Notes: a model not told the origin generated them from the sequence alone. Positions 44,876 through 57,089 are shown, counted from the first letter of the stretch. The stretch: DNA of 64,000 bases from Stenopsyche tienmushanensis (GCA_008973525.1 WACJ01000530.1:372001-436000), one strand, 5' to 3'. Numbers and translations are program-made.

Positions 44876-47044
44876 ACTAAACGAAGCGGAAAAAAATGCT
44901 TTTTTCAAACACAATTCTATGAAAATATACAACAATAAAATGCTTATTCAATTAACAACAGTGTAGGTTTTTATGAGAAACCAATTATCCGAATATTTTA
45001 CTACTTGTGCCTATTTTTTATCTATTGTTTTAGATCAAATGCTAATCGATTTTTAATCGCACATATTTCAAATCCTATTTTTGTTTTGGAAACGTTTTAT
45101 AAGCACATATTTGTGATTTAAAACATTTTTTTGGCGTTTTGGATTTTAAAAAAATGACTCAATAAGTTCGTAGGATTTTTTTTTATTTTACGCGTTTTTT
45201 ATTCTAAATAGATATTTAAGCTTGGGTATTAACAATCCAAGACTAATATGAGTGGTCTAAATTGACCTCCCTATTGTTTTTAACATGTTTATTTAATTCA
45301 ATCTATTATTTTTATTGATATAAAGCATATTATAAATTAATATAGACTTTTTTAAACAAAAAAAATCCGAAAAACCAAGAAATAAAACACGTTTTAATCC
45401 ACTGATAAACTGAGCAAAAGTGTGCAATAATCATTTTGTGTTCTTAATATCGGGCTATAAAATTGTACATTTAAACTTTAATCATGCTCTGATTATAATT
45501 TAATGGTCAATCATAGTGATTTACAGCTTGGGAGGTTTCAACGTCCATAAATTTGGCGTTGCTGAGTCTTGAGGCATTGTCAAAAATAGATTATTGTTGT
45601 TGGAGATTGACACGTATGTTGCTTTAGAATGTTGATCCATTAATCTCGAAACGTTATCATAAATCTATCCTGAGAATCGTGATCTAGTGTCTGGCTCCTT
45701 GCATTATGTATCATATGCTAATAAATCTATATATGGATGTTGATAAAAAAATTAAAAAAAATTGATTGTCATGTTGGACATTATTGTATATCGAACCCCC
45801 CGTGAAGAGCTTATTTTTTTATTTATCAATCAAATGTCGATTCATATCTGATCTGCATCGTTATGAATACCCAAATACCGAAAAAATTGTATAGAATATA
45901 CTTTGGATTATGAATTATATAGATGCTCGCAAATTTGCGTGCATACTCTCAGTATATCACTCAGTATATGAGTGCATATTCATCATAGTGTTAAGCAATT
46001 TAGATGGATTATTAGCAATATAAGCGTGTAATATTTCAGCTGTACATCCCAGCATGCATCAAAGTTGGCCGCACACACTTCAGCCCACATACACGTTGTA
46101 CATTATGAACATCGACCCAATCATATGCACGTTAAAAAAATGATTCCCATGGTATGCTTAAAGCTTGATTGTCCCCGTAATTTCCAATCGATAAGCACAA
46201 TGCTTTTTGAATGAGCGATTTCATGATCTAATTCGATATTCAATTACAATGTCACGATTTCGAATCTAATGTCCACTATGCAAACAAATCGTTTCACTTT
46301 CTCGCCGTAATTAAATTTTTCACCGATAAACGTGCATTCGCACGTAATGCCTTAAAATGCCCAGCACCCGAGCGCCGAAGAGGTTAAAAAATGCACCCCA
46401 CACACACACGACATATGCTAATGAATTATTGTAATCTTGGCTTTGTTTTGATGCGCTTTCAATGAGAATTTACACTCTGATGAATTGAGCCGTCGATAGG
46501 GCTAAAGGTTTAAAAAATAGCGCCCGCGGGTCCTCCGCTAAATCGCCCTCTGGAAGACTTAATTGCGGTCGAATCGTTTGATAAATGCGCGTCACGCTTT
46601 AATTTATGGCGGATCGTGATTCGCCCATGAAAACACATGGAAGAAATAATATTATTATTTATTTATTTTTATTAATAAATCACGATGAGGATCTGCAAAA
46701 AAATTAAATACACACAAAAAAATCTAAAACGAAGCATGCAATTGAGTATTATAACGACTCGGTATAATAACGTATGAGGGGTCAAGGTTTTTTGTGTCTG
46801 GGTACCATTCAAGAAATAACTGGTTGCCTTTTACTTTTCTTATAAATCTTCGGGCAGACTTAATATTGAATCGAACACTTTATGATATTTTGCGCAGATT
46901 TGGAGCGTTTAAATATTCAAAATGGTGATTTATTCGGTGCATTTATGAACAGAGTAGACCCGACTGCGAGACTTCGCGACGAACCATATTCTCTTAACCG
47001 AGATTAACATCCAAATGCATCCAATTACGAAACATCCACAACTA
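44876..47044. other. AT-rich stretch, nothing firmly recognised
   Basis: 'cgaagcggaaaaaaatg' at about 44881 resembles the mariner terminus at 33831 but lacks a partner. 'gcgtgcatactctcagtata' (45936) belongs to a small dispersed motif. 'ctgcgagacttcgcgacgaa' near 46967 is a trace of the hairpin-ended repeat in reverse. Confidence 0.35.
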
Positions 47045-47049
47045 TTATT

Positions 47050-47415
47050 TATTTATAGGTATAGTGTAATTAAGCTTACAGTAGATATTATATATTAAAA
47101 TCAATGTTTGTTGTTCATCTAATATATAAAAATGAATCGGGTTTGTTCGTTCGAAATGCGCTGCCATACCGTTCATCAGATTGCAATAAAATTTCGTTCA
47201 CTTATTGTTAAAGATTCCGCAAGTAACATAAGTATAGTCTAATGTATAAAAATCAATGTTTGTTTGTCCGTATTTAATGCGCTGCCATACCGTTCATTCG
47301 ATTGCTATAAAACTTTGCCAATTTATTGTTTGCACTTTCTCAAATAATATAGGTATATTACAATTAACATACAGTATATCTTATATATAAAATCAATGTT
47401 TGTATGTTTGTTCAT
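47050..47415 (+). mobile_element. two Helitron-like copies head to tail, first one partial
   Basis: At 47050-47117 there is only the end of unit B and the start of the third segment. At 47118 a new copy begins TCTAATATATAAAAATGAAT and runs through units A and B to 'aaatcaatgtttgtatgttt'. This could be a rolling-circle concatemer or insertion of one copy into another. Confidence 0.65.
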
Positions 47416-48257
47416 ATCATCCGATTAGATTAATGAAATATTTCCCAATCAAAACACAAGGGGATTAATTAAATCTAATTGTGATATGGCATACTTTCAA
47501 AGCTATTATTAAAGCATATGTCGTAATAATAGAATGATCATTGTTTCTTTTAAAAAAGATATGATCTTGGTATGCCAGATATTTCTTTATCACTCTTATA
47601 GTAAAGTGTGATGAATCATGTTATGCCATCATGAAGCTGTGCATTCTTATGTCGATACTCTCAACAGATCCCTCAGAGGCTGTCGAGGCCTTGTGGCATG
47701 TAAAAGCCATATATTTCCAGCAGTAGCTGTCGAAAGCCGCCCATTGTGTGGGCTCTAAAACCGCCCGAGTATAAAAAGATGCAGATACGAAAATGACATG
47801 TGATTATTTAGCATATGGACCGTAGGCATGTTATTTTATTAAGTGCGTATTTGTTAAAAGTGAAATCTGTCTTTCTTTTCTTTGTTCGTCGTCGGAATAC
47901 CAATCAGATCGACGGAGAAGACCTTGTCACATTTTTGCTTCGGGTGAAAATGAACCATGAAAGTTTTCTCTTGGATGCAGCGATGGACCACCGGGTAATT
48001 AACCGGTTTGCAGACGAATGCATATCGTGAGATTGATGTCCCTTGGAAGATGCAGTGTAATGCTGAAAATGGCGATAATAAATCTTCAATGACGGTCTGA
48101 ACAATCCATCTTCGTCCATCGCGTTATGTGCTGTATTTAACAGTATTTTATTAAAATTTATATTTGATCCACTAATCAAATTCATGTTAATTTCGCGGTA
48201 TATCATGAAGAAAAATCAATATTTATAGCAAGTTATTTATCACATATTTATGCACGG
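47416..48257. other. non-coding stretch, unassigned frames
   Basis: A + frame at 47815-48030 (71 codons) lies about 45 bp after a TATAAAAAG, and a minus frame overlaps it. No domain or conservation can be shown. Confidence 0.3.
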
Positions 48258-48335
48258 AGTGATCTCAGCTGCGAGATTACTGGAAAGCCGGCGGTAAGAA
48301 CACTTCTTCCCGCAGCCAAGACATGTTGATTCTCT
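48258..48335 (-). repeat. hairpin-ended repeat fragment
   Basis: 'gatctcagctgcgagattac', 'gccggcggtaagaacacttc' and 'ttcccgcagccaag' are the reverse complement of 52558-52645. Confidence 0.5.
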
Positions 48336-48499
48336 ACTGAGCGATCGCATTATATCTTCGCTTAACTTTAACTTTAAAATAATCTTTACAAAATTGCAAA
48401 TGTGCGCCAATACCCGAGGATGATCTAATATATTAGGAGGACCCGAAAGTATTCATAAATTTTGATATCTTATGTTTGAGTTCAATTTTTGTGTAAAAC

Positions 48500-48875
48500 A
48501 TATTTTTAATTATCGGTTTTGTTCGTTCGAAATGTGCCGCCATACCGTTCATCAGATTACGATAAAACTTCGTCCACTTATTGCTAAGGATTTCTCAAGT
48601 GATATAGGCATAGTCTAATATATAAAAATCAATGTTTGTTTGTCCGTATTTAATGCGCTGCCATACCGTTCATTCGATTGAGATAAAACTTTGCCAATTT
48701 ATTGTTTACACCTTATCAAATAATATAGGTATAGTATAATTCACTTACACTGGATTTTATATATAAAAATCAAAATAATAAAACCAACAAAATAAAATAA
48801 ATTTCATTATTTCTATCATTCCTAATTAAACAAGATAACTCTTTCAAATTTCAAACGATATATTTAGAATCAAAT
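48500..48875 (+). mobile_element. Helitron-like element with part of the 3' segment
   Basis: Unit A is slightly shortened at its start. Unit B is complete, and the third segment includes 'aaacaagataactctttcaa' and 'atttcaaacgatat'. The same segment occurs in the copy ending in CTAA at 51.1 kb, which ties this sequence to the element body. A MITE terminus ('taggaggacccgaaagtatt') lies just before, at 48434. Confidence 0.7.
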
Positions 48876-49004
48876 ACAAGACCGAATATATCTATTATGG
48901 ATGCTTATTTTGCTATTCAGTGACTTAAATAATTTATAATACATTGTGGTTTTTAGCGCCATTTTGTCCGTTAGGTGCAAATTTATCATTATAACATCAA
49001 GGCT

Positions 49005-49180
49005 TGGGGCGTAAAACGCAGAATACAGACCGCTCATTCGTCATATCAGCGGTCCGAAAAACGGACCTATTGAGCATACAAACCTTATTGCCTCTTTTAG
49101 GGCTTTTAGCGGCATTAATAATCTGTACGATCACGGAAGCGTCGCAAACGAAGTGGACACTATACGAAGATTGACTGTAT
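49005..49180 (+). mobile_element. LINE 3'-end fragment followed by MITE terminus trace
   Basis: The + strand encodes PLIRHISGPKNGPIEHTNLI and then FSGINNLYDHGS. At 49150-49178 'actatacgaagattgactgt' resembles the end of the TA-flanked MITE at 23.9 kb. Confidence 0.65.
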
Positions 49181-50264
49181 TGTATCGTTTACGTTTTATT
49201 AGCGGCATAAGAATGCCATTATAAATTACAGTAACGTTTTTTCGCGCCCCAGTGATTTCCAATTTGCAATTCAATGGGATATCTTATGATAAAGTCTGTA
49301 ATCACAGCCAATTATTACCCACAAACGGTCAATCTTTCATTACGCCTTCGTCCGTTGTATCGGCATCAATTAAGAAATGTTTCGCTAATATGATTTATAA
49401 AAACAGACACGCCTCTTGGATCAAATTTAGGACTCTAATCCGCGTTTATGTTATTAAGAAATTGCGAAAAAACCATGGGAATGTTTGGCGGCGTTCTCGC
49501 GATTGTACGGGATAATCGGCTTAAGCGCCTGAGACCATTTCGCACACTTTCTTCTTTTTTCTTCCCAACAAGATATCTCGTTTGTTTCCTCTTATTCCCA
49601 CTGCCGATTGTTATAATTAGCGGAACAAAAATGACAATTAATTTGTTTGGGTCAGGGGTCACGGTTAGTAATGCTACCGTCATTGTTCCCCCGGGGCTTA
49701 TGCTTCTTGTAGTTTCCTAGCCGCATTTCACTTTTCTTCATTGTTTGTCTTCCACACGTCGAATTAATCCGGCGAAGAATTTTTACACAACACGTGAGGT
49801 AATTATGATGGATGAGATGCGTTTCGACAGGCCGAAATTATTGACGAATTCATGACATAATTGCATCTCCGCCCAATTTCTCACCGTCCACTAATTTCGC
49901 TCTCTAAACACCATTATTCTCAAAATTGCGCCTGCGAAAGGTCACAATTCTCAGACTTATTAAATGCAAATCGCATGCATCCAGTACTCATATAAATAAT
50001 GCGAAACGTCTTAATATATTAAAATAATTATCATCACTTTGCATAATAAGATTCCGTTAGGCGCTGTTCAATGCACGGCTAGCATTAAATGCAGAATTAC
50101 ACAAGTATGACATTATAACTAGTATTCAGTTTAACTATTTAAGTCATGTTCTTTCGACATGATACGGCGAATGGCGTATTAATACACTGAAAAACTAAAA
50201 AAATAATATCATGAATAGGGGCGAAACAAGGACCAATCGGAGGTCATGGACATGGACGGCGAAG
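49181..50264. other. non-coding stretch, unassigned frames
   Basis: Both-strand frames at 49252-49720 overlap each other. The + frame at 49448 has a hydrophobic segment, but nothing supports it as a gene. Confidence 0.3.
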
Positions 50265-50415
50265 CGTATTTAACAACGTCATATTCTGTGACATTGCGGA
50301 CACATTGCGTATGAACGACACTGATCTTGCGCGTGCACTGTTGGCGGTTCGTCGGATAGCCTTGAATACGGGAAGAGATCCTTCCCACGGCCAGATCTCT
50401 CTCGTGATTAGAAGT
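50265..50415 (+). repeat. hairpin-ended interspersed repeat
   Basis: 'tatttaacaacgtcatattc', 'gcgtgcactgttggcgg' and the terminal stem 'tacgggaagaga' / 'tccttcccacgg' with 'agatctctctcgtg'. It is directly followed by another repeat shared with 62 kb. Confidence 0.55.
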
Positions 50416-50423
50416 GCGTAAAA

Positions 50424-50560
50424 GCCTTGTCAGTTTTCTCATCAAACTGCTAACATGAGTTAGGTACGCAGCTCCCCCTGTGCTGCATACCCATAAAATG
50501 CTGTGTAGAACTGCTGATTGTAGAAGTTGGTGGAGTCTGTGTCAAAAAAGGCAAGGGTAA
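50424..50560 (+). repeat. repeat shared in inverse with 61965-62110
   Basis: 'gccttgtcagttt', 'tcatcaaa', 'ctaacatgagttaggt', 'gcgcag'-like and 'gtgctgcatacccataaa' occur in the same order in the reverse complement of 61965-62110. Both copies sit next to a hairpin-ended repeat. Confidence 0.6.
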
Positions 50561-50689
50561 GTCCCTGCAGTCCTGAATTTAGTTTAACCTCTGTCCTTCC
50601 TTTTTCAACGCACCTTAGGGTGCGCGTAGTCCGAAGCTGGTTTTCCTACGGAAACTTAGCCTCCTCTGTCAACAACACCAGTAATAGGG

Positions 50690-50928
50690 TCGTATTATAA
50701 AAGAACCTCCACGCTCGTCATTCGCTGTCTGTTGTCTGTCTATTGTTTGTATGTTTGTCCCGAATACATTCCTATACTGTTCATCCGATTGCGATGGTAC
50801 TTTGGGGAATTGTTGTGCGCACCTTTGTAAATGTTTATGAATTAGAATAAACATTGTTTGTGTATGCAATTTGTTTTGCGAGACATTTAGTGGATATTGG
50901 CGTGCGTGGCATGCCGGGTACTCGCTAG
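50690..50928 (+). mobile_element. Helitron-like sub-family member with CTAG end
   Basis: 'tgtttgtatgtttgtcccga' and 'ctatactgttcatccgattg' are the family core. The 3' end 'ggcatgccgggtactcgcta' then g, followed by t, gives a CTAG|T terminus preceded by a short palindrome, as Helitrons show. The 5' limit is uncertain. Confidence 0.55.
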
Positions 50929-51262
50929 TATTTTATAAATGTATGGCAAAGCTAACAGATTAGACAGAGAAATCAACAAATTATAAAGTCATAGTTGGCC
51001 CTGCCCAATCTTTAATACGCCAAATATAAAAGATGACTCTAATTGATTATCTTAATCATCGCAGCATTTGCATTTTTAGGTTCATGAAACTATGCAACCA
51101 GACAATCCATATGTTCAATTTTTATCATGGACTTAGCTGGTACCCGGCGTGTTGCCCCCACAGAAGTAATAATTCTAAAAATATCGTTTGAAATTTGAAA
51201 GAGTTATCTTGTTTACTTATAAATATGAACACACATACAAACATTGATTTTTATATGTAAGA

Positions 51263-52237
51263 TTTTTTTTTTTTTTTTTTTTCGAAGGAGGGGAATCTTC
51301 AAGAAGACGCCTCCTTCTGAGGTAGTGTGAGGTTTGACTAAGCATTGGTAATGCGTCTCGCTAGTATTTGACTGAGCATCGCCAGACTCACTAAACCCCT
51401 CCTCCGGTTCCGCCGCCACCCGGCTACCGCGAAGTATTGCTCTAGGGTGGCGGTATGTGTCCCTCTAGGGCCTCGTGTTAACGTGAATTCTTCACGGTTA
51501 TTCTATTCTTGATATATCTCTGCTGGGTTTTCTCGCTCATGGGTTGAGGAGGAGGAGGATGCTTCGGTTCGTGTCCGACGTCTCAGTCGTTCAGCATCCT
51601 CCTTCTGCAGCATAACGCACGCGACGTATCTGGACAACGCGTTCCATGCCCTGGCATTGGTTGGCATCGTAGGGACCATGTTGCTGGGAGTGAGTGAATT
51701 GACTTCAAGCTCCTCCCGCAGTGTATCCCTCTCTGTGCTCCAAGCCGGGCAGTCGAATAGCATGTGCGCGGCATCGTCCAGCTCCGCTCCGCAATGGTGA
51801 CAATTCGGACCGGCCTCTTTTTGAATCCTGTGCAGGTAGCTACCAAAGCAGCCATGCCCAGTGAGTGCCTGGGTAAGGTGGTAGCACAGCTGACCGTGTT
51901 TCCTAGCTGTCCAGGGCTTAAGGTCAGGGATGAGCCGATGGGTCCATCGACCTTTGGTGGAGCTGTCCCATCGGGACTGCCATTCCACCATGGTGGACTG
52001 CCTAGCTCTTTGCCTGGTTTCCCCGGTGCGTATAGCTTTCCTTTCTTTTGCGAGCAGGTCGATTGGCGGAATGGCAGTCAGTGCCAGGACTGCGTCTTCT
52101 GACACTGTGCGATATGCTGCTGCGACTCTGATCGCGCTTCTCCTTTGTACTCTAGCCAGATTGAGCCTGGCCCTTTCGAAGTGTAGTGCCTCGGCCCATA
52201 TCGGAGCTCCGTACAATAGTACCGAGTGCACCATAGT
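51263..52237 (-). mobile_element. 5'-truncated R1-type LINE inserted in the Helitron-like copy
   Basis: About 975 bp with a 20-nt poly(A) tail (T run 51263-51282 on +), a 3'UTR of about 220 bp and the C-terminal part of ORF2. The 5' truncation at 52237 is typical of target-primed reverse transcription. Compared with uninterrupted copies, the flanks appear to miss about 9 bp of the Helitron ('tctactgta' region) rather than showing a target duplication. Confidence 0.8.
51503..52237 (-). pseudogene. R1-type LINE ORF2 C-terminal fragment
   Basis: The open frame (244 LINE-derived codons) starts in the reverse transcriptase thumb region with VHSVLLYGAPIWAEAL, followed by RRSAIRVAAAYRTVSEDAV and IPPIDLLAKER. 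It then has GRWTHRLIPDLKPW, LTGHGCFGSYLHR and a CCHC finger, CHHCGAELDDAAHMLFDC (C-x2-C-x8-H-x4-C). This order is typical of the R1 clade. Upstream the frame stays open for 31 more codons into Helitron-like DNA (MRCLIVHSIAIKLCQLIVCT...), a chance chimera. No fingers or palm (YADD) are present, so it is non-functional. Confidence 0.85.
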
Positions 52238-52557
52238 AGTTAATTGTACTATATCTATATTATTTGAAAAAGTGCAAACAATAAGTTGGCAAAGTTTTAT
52301 CGCAATCGAATGAACGATAAGGCAGCGCATTGAATACGAACAAACAAAAAATAATTTTTATATATTAGACTATACTTATGTTACTCGCGGAATTTTTGGC
52401 AATAAGTGGACAAAGTTTTATTGTAATCTGATGAACGGTATGGTAGCGCATTTCGAACGAACAAAACCCAATTCATTTTATATATTAGATAATTTTATGT
52501 TTATGTCTCATTTTGCGCACGAACGCTACGGTCACGTAGTAAACAATCAAAATATCG

Positions 52558-52645
52558 ACTGATAGCCTTGACTGCGGGAAGAAGTGTTCTTACCGCTGGC
52601 TCCCCAGTAATCTCGCAGCTGGAATCACTCTCTCCGTGCGTAAAT
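52558..52645 (+). repeat. hairpin-ended repeat fragment
   Basis: 'gatagccttgactgcgggaa', 'gttcttaccgctggc' and 'aatctcgcagctggaatcac' match the reverse of 48258-48335 and 59708-59770. It forms a longer-stem variant of the family. Confidence 0.5.
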
Positions 52646-54896
52646 ATGCGTTAAAGACATTTTGCAATTCAATAGCAAATAATCCCATATGTATAGCCGT
52701 TTTAAATACTTAAGCTGTTAAAGTCCGCTATATTTACATGGCAAATATTTTTAATCTGTCTGACATTTAACGCTAACGACACCCACAGGCGTTCATTTTG
52801 AACTCTTGGCCGTTGACAGAGACCGATAAAAGTCTCCCAGAACGAGCCGTTCTTAAATTGAGCAATTTCCAATACTGAATTGATTGCAAAATGAGTCGGG
52901 CAAGGAATGAGGGAGTGCAAGCAAATGCACCTTCCGCGATGCAAGTAGCTGATGCGACCTTGCACTCGAGGCATACCTTGCCCCGTTTCTAGCGGTAAAA
53001 TCTGGCCACTCTTAATATCTGATTATTTACATATTCCAAATGCGTTCTACCGTTCAAATGTAACCTTGAAACGACGTGACCAAACACAACATGTTTTATT
53101 TTTACCTCCCCCCGACCGAACAAACCAAGTGATTGCATGCAGTGAACATGTGTTGCGCAAGAGAACAAATTTGCTTAATTGATTTTTTTTATTGCATAAA
53201 ATTTATTGATTTATGGCTCTATCAACTACGAATTATATATTTAGCAACAATTAAATTTACATCATGCCAATAATTCAAATCAGCTTCGGTGGCCATATAA
53301 AAAATATTTACATTCTTGGATTAAAAATAAGCAAAAAATTCATCATGAATCCATCATCCATCATCTGAAAGATCCAGCTGCGAGACTTCATTGACGAACC
53401 ACCATTTCAAAAAAAAAAATGATGCTTTCGAAGGCATTGGATTCAAATCCCGCTCCCCCCCTTTCCTGTCTAAAACTTCAACAATTAGCATTAATTAATT
53501 GGATACAAATCAAATACAAAACAATTCTGAAGATAATAGAACTTCCCTAACTGCATAGTGATGTTAATTTTACAGCTTGTTCGTGAATTTAATTGCTGTT
53601 AGCATTGTAAATAGTAAATTGTTTTATCAATTGGATTCATCGACTCGACAGATTGATAAAATCGACTCTTTGACGTTGATGAATCGATTGTATTCTAATT
53701 TTGCTTGGATCTTATAAATCTTAATTAAGCACGCTAGAGCTTAGTTATTTATCTACTCATCGATTGTATATTATATCATCATCATAATGCGATCACAATC
53801 ACTCCCCTGCAGAACTAGGGACTTTTCAATATCTATTTGTAGGAAGGGTATAATACCTATTTGTAGGAATCCGGCCTATACCTATTTGTAGAAATTATTA
53901 CTACTAGGCGTATATACTCTATTCTAATGCCTGATTCTATTCTATTCAACGGCAATTTATACACCCACTTAGACATACACATTCTAAGCGCACACAGGGT
54001 TAAAATATTCATATTAAACAACGGTAAACTCGATTAAAGGATCAATTTGACCTCTTGTCGATTTTCAACGAGCTGATTCAATTAAATGGAGGCAGATCAG
54101 AGCTCCAACAAAAACAAGAGCAAATTACATCGATTAGGAGGCCGCATTATTATATCAGCTGTGGTTGGCTTCCGGCAAAGATTCGACCAGTTCCGAAGAA
54201 TGTCTTACTGCTATCCCAAAACAGGTCTAATGTTATCTATGACGTAAGAAGCACGACCGATACTCGGGTCGGAGTTTGCATAATCGATGTGTGTTACAGA
54301 ATGTAATACCTAATTTGTCTTAAGGCGGTGCTAAATAACTATCACATGCCAGAACACCGTTATCTTCGCGGTTGGGTGTTGAAATAATCACTAAACTACT
54401 GTGCGGCCCGACAACTTCATGCACATGATCGATGGCGAATATCCTAAATAAATAGGAATGATCGATCGAGAGAGAGCAATGAATCGATACACTATTAACT
54501 TTCCAATTCAGTGCCATACTTACTAAAAAAAAATTAAATTATAATGCTTCCTGATGCATCAAATTATTAAGATGTCGCCATTATATCCGCGGCGAAACAT
54601 CTCTATCAACATCATCCGAGTGATTATTTCTGCTTTCCATTAAATACCAGTAAATTATATTGTCAATCCATCCTTTTAAACATCCATGCGACATGACAGG
54701 CTGATAATAAACAACAAAAATGCTTAATATGTTTGTATACTGGTTAAACTGCAAGGTGTGGCAATGAAACATGCAGAGGACTGTCTTTAAATCTTTTGTT
54801 TCAATAGGGACACTAAAATTTTGTTAGGTTATAGCTATATATTTATATATAATTAAATTTTATTTTCAAAATAAGTGGTCCTTTTTAAAAATTTAA
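52646..54896. other. non-coding stretch with a small tandem repeat
   Basis: At 53832-53895 'ctatttgtagRaa' occurs three times at 25-28-bp spacing. 'ccagctgcgagacttc' near 53375 belongs to the hairpin-ended family in reverse. 'ggattcaaatccc' near 53449 is B-box-like. The frames present are unassigned. Confidence 0.35.
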
Positions 54897-55075
54897 GGTC
54901 TGCTGAAGACACTGTGGACAGGGCGTTGTGGACAGATTATGTCTGCAATACCAAACGATCTCTTTTTGCGCGTGCACCATTGCCGGCGGGGTAGTAATAC
55001 ACCGGAGGAGTCGTTAGCCGGTTAGCCTTGGCTGTGAGAAGACGTCCTTTCCGCAGCCAAATCTCTCTCTCTATC
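54897..55075 (+). repeat. hairpin-ended interspersed repeat, long copy
   Basis: Contains 'gcgcgtgcaccattgccggc', 'agccttggctgtgagaagac' and 'gtcctttccgcagccaaatc', then 'tctctctc'. The stem pairs ggctgtg... with ...cgcagcc. Confidence 0.55.
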
Positions 55076-55353
55076 TATTGTGCTGAAGGAGGACTGCAAA
55101 TCCAATTATTCTTATTTTAAACAACGATTTCGTGTTGTGCTAATTTTGATCCATATTTTAAATTTAATAATAATAAATCGAGCGAAGACATTTTTTAGCA
55201 TGATCTTTCGTTTAAAACCCATTTTTCTCTTAGGACCGCGCAGCGTGAATTGAAGCTTGTATATCAATAAATAAACCTAACAATGTTGATAGCACACCAT
55301 ATTCGTTCATCGTCTTAATAACAAAATAATGCATTTGTTGAAGCCTTTTGCAA

Positions 55354-55518
55354 AATTTGGACGTGTAAGGGGTGCCTTTACAGCACCTTGCTATTGATGT
55401 AGTGTAATGATGAGACTCAAGACATCCATCTTTGTCTCCAATTCACTAATTTCCGCACTACATAGTGCGAAAATATTGTTCTTATCGCTTGAATCTCTTC
55501 ACAGCGTATGGGGATCTC
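55354..55518 (+). repeat. copy 2 of the GGACGTGTARGGG repeat
   Basis: Partner of 39048-39212, better preserved around 'cctttacagcacc' and 'taatgatgagac'. It ends where a Helitron-like copy starts. Confidence 0.5.
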
Positions 55519-55524
55519 TCATCG

Positions 55525-55645
55525 TCTTATATATAAAAATGATTGGATTTTGTTCGTTCGAAATGCGCTGCCATACCGTTCATCGGATTGCGATAGAACT
55601 TCGTCCACTTATTGCTAAATATCCCGCGAGTAACATAGGATATAA
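55525..55645 (+). mobile_element. Helitron-like element, unit A only
   Basis: It begins TCTTATATATAAAAATGATT and holds unit A up to 'cgcgagtaacatag'. Unit B and the 3' segment are absent. Confidence 0.6.
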
Positions 55646-57089
55646 AATTTACTAGTCATTTATAATATTTAAAATATGCTATATCTCCTCTATCGTTGTG
55701 AGTTCAGAAGAATACCATTATCTTCCCGTTCGGGGCGCTCTACAAAGCCTCCGTCGTGATTTCCACAAGAAGGACCGTTCGATGAGATAAATTCTTCGAC
55801 GGCATTAAATATTTCAAGGCGACGTGACAGCAGCGGTGACAGAAAGACTTTCTTCTCGGTACGTCCGTAAAAGGATGACAGTTTTCTACCAATCACACGT
55901 CCATAGAGCGGATTAAATCTTAAATCATTCCTAGAGAAGCAGACTCGGCTTATCAAACAGGTTATCGAGATAACCGTCTTGCACGACCCGGTTTGATTTG
56001 CGAAATTGAGGAAAAAAAGGCTCGGTGATAATCGCTTGATTTTTATTGAGACAGATTTATTGGTCCAGCTGCTTTATGTTTTCATTCACGTCGGCTCTAA
56101 CTCTATATGTGCATTTGAGATCCGTTCGATTTTCATTTGTAGGCGCAAAAAAGTTTTAGAAACACTGGAAATGGCATTGAAAGCTATTTCTGGTCGGCGA
56201 GCATGCATTTTTCCGAATAAATAAATGATATCGACCACATATAACGTTACGCAGCGTGTGAGGGTCGCTTTATAAAAACGGGCATTTAAAAACTAGCTCA
56301 TTTTTAATTCAACTAACTTGCTAAGGCCAGTATTTATCATTTTGCATCAATATTTGCCCATAAGAAAGCTTTATTCGCAGCGGGTACAGCGTTTGCGCAC
56401 ATTCGATCAAAAGGAGCAACGCGTCAAAAATTCGGAGCGCTGTTTGCAGCTGTTTCGGCGCAATAAAAATGATTTTTTCAGTATAAAAAGCGTTGAAATG
56501 AATGCATCACTCTGTTGATTGATAAAGCCGTCGTTTTATCTTGCCGTTTATTAAAAAACTTGTTGTTTTGTTATTCACCCTACGAACTTATTGAGTGAAG
56601 TGTTATTTCAATGTATTTAATTGATTGGTTGTCATTAAGCCACTTGAAATTTAGCGATTTTACAACGGATTTTTATGTTTCGATAACGATATCGTTCTAA
56701 GCCATTATCAGTTGAGATATCACATATAATTTTATATCACATATAACATTATGCTAAATATTTAACATCAATAATTTATCACACATCCCTCTTCGACATA
56801 TCAACGTCTGTTTCGGTACAAGTGCCGCATTGATATTCAATACGTTAATCGATACGACTTGATGATTATTTATATTGTTTTTAAGACTTTTCAAATTCAA
56901 AAAAAAAATAAAACTGTTTTCTTTGCATTTTTTCAAATTTTAGACTTTTAAGAATGCATCTTCCAAAGTAATTTGTAAAATCTTAATTATTTACGGAGTT
57001 ATAGCTATTTTAGTGAGGCGGCAACTAAGTCGGTCCTAACAGAATGAAATCTTTAAACGCGTTTTTCTCGAAACTACTTTTTTCAACAC
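55646..57089. other. non-coding stretch, unassigned frames
   Basis: A minus frame at 55690-55956 and + frames to 56518 have no recognisable domain. The rest is AT-rich. Confidence 0.35.

Larger units (their letters stand above)
51131..52489 (-). mobile_element. Helitron-like element interrupted by a LINE
   Basis: On the minus strand the element begins TCTAATATATAAAATGAATT at 52489 (preceded by A) and carries units A and B down to about 52238. It resumes at 51262 with 'ttacatataaaaatcaatgt', then 'aaacaagataactctttcaa', and ends with 'cacgccgggtaccagctaa' at 51133. Without the insertion it is about 384 bp with TC and CTAA termini, the hallmark of Helitrons. It lacks a Rep/helicase gene, so it is non-autonomous. 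Confidence 0.75.

Noticed and set aside
47770..48030. Promoter (TATAAAAAG) plus a 71-codon gene
   Set aside because: TATA-like strings are common in such AT-rich DNA, and the frame has no domain and is overlapped by an equally open frame on the other strand.
51503..52330. A 275-codon intact host gene at 51.5-52.3 kb
   Set aside because: The C-terminal 244 codons are LINE ORF2 sequence and the first 31 are Helitron-like DNA in which the LINE is inserted. The frame is a chimera with no evidence of being a gene.
53430..53460. B-box-like 'ggattcaaatccc'
   Set aside because: It deviates from the consensus at an invariant position and has no A box or stem context.
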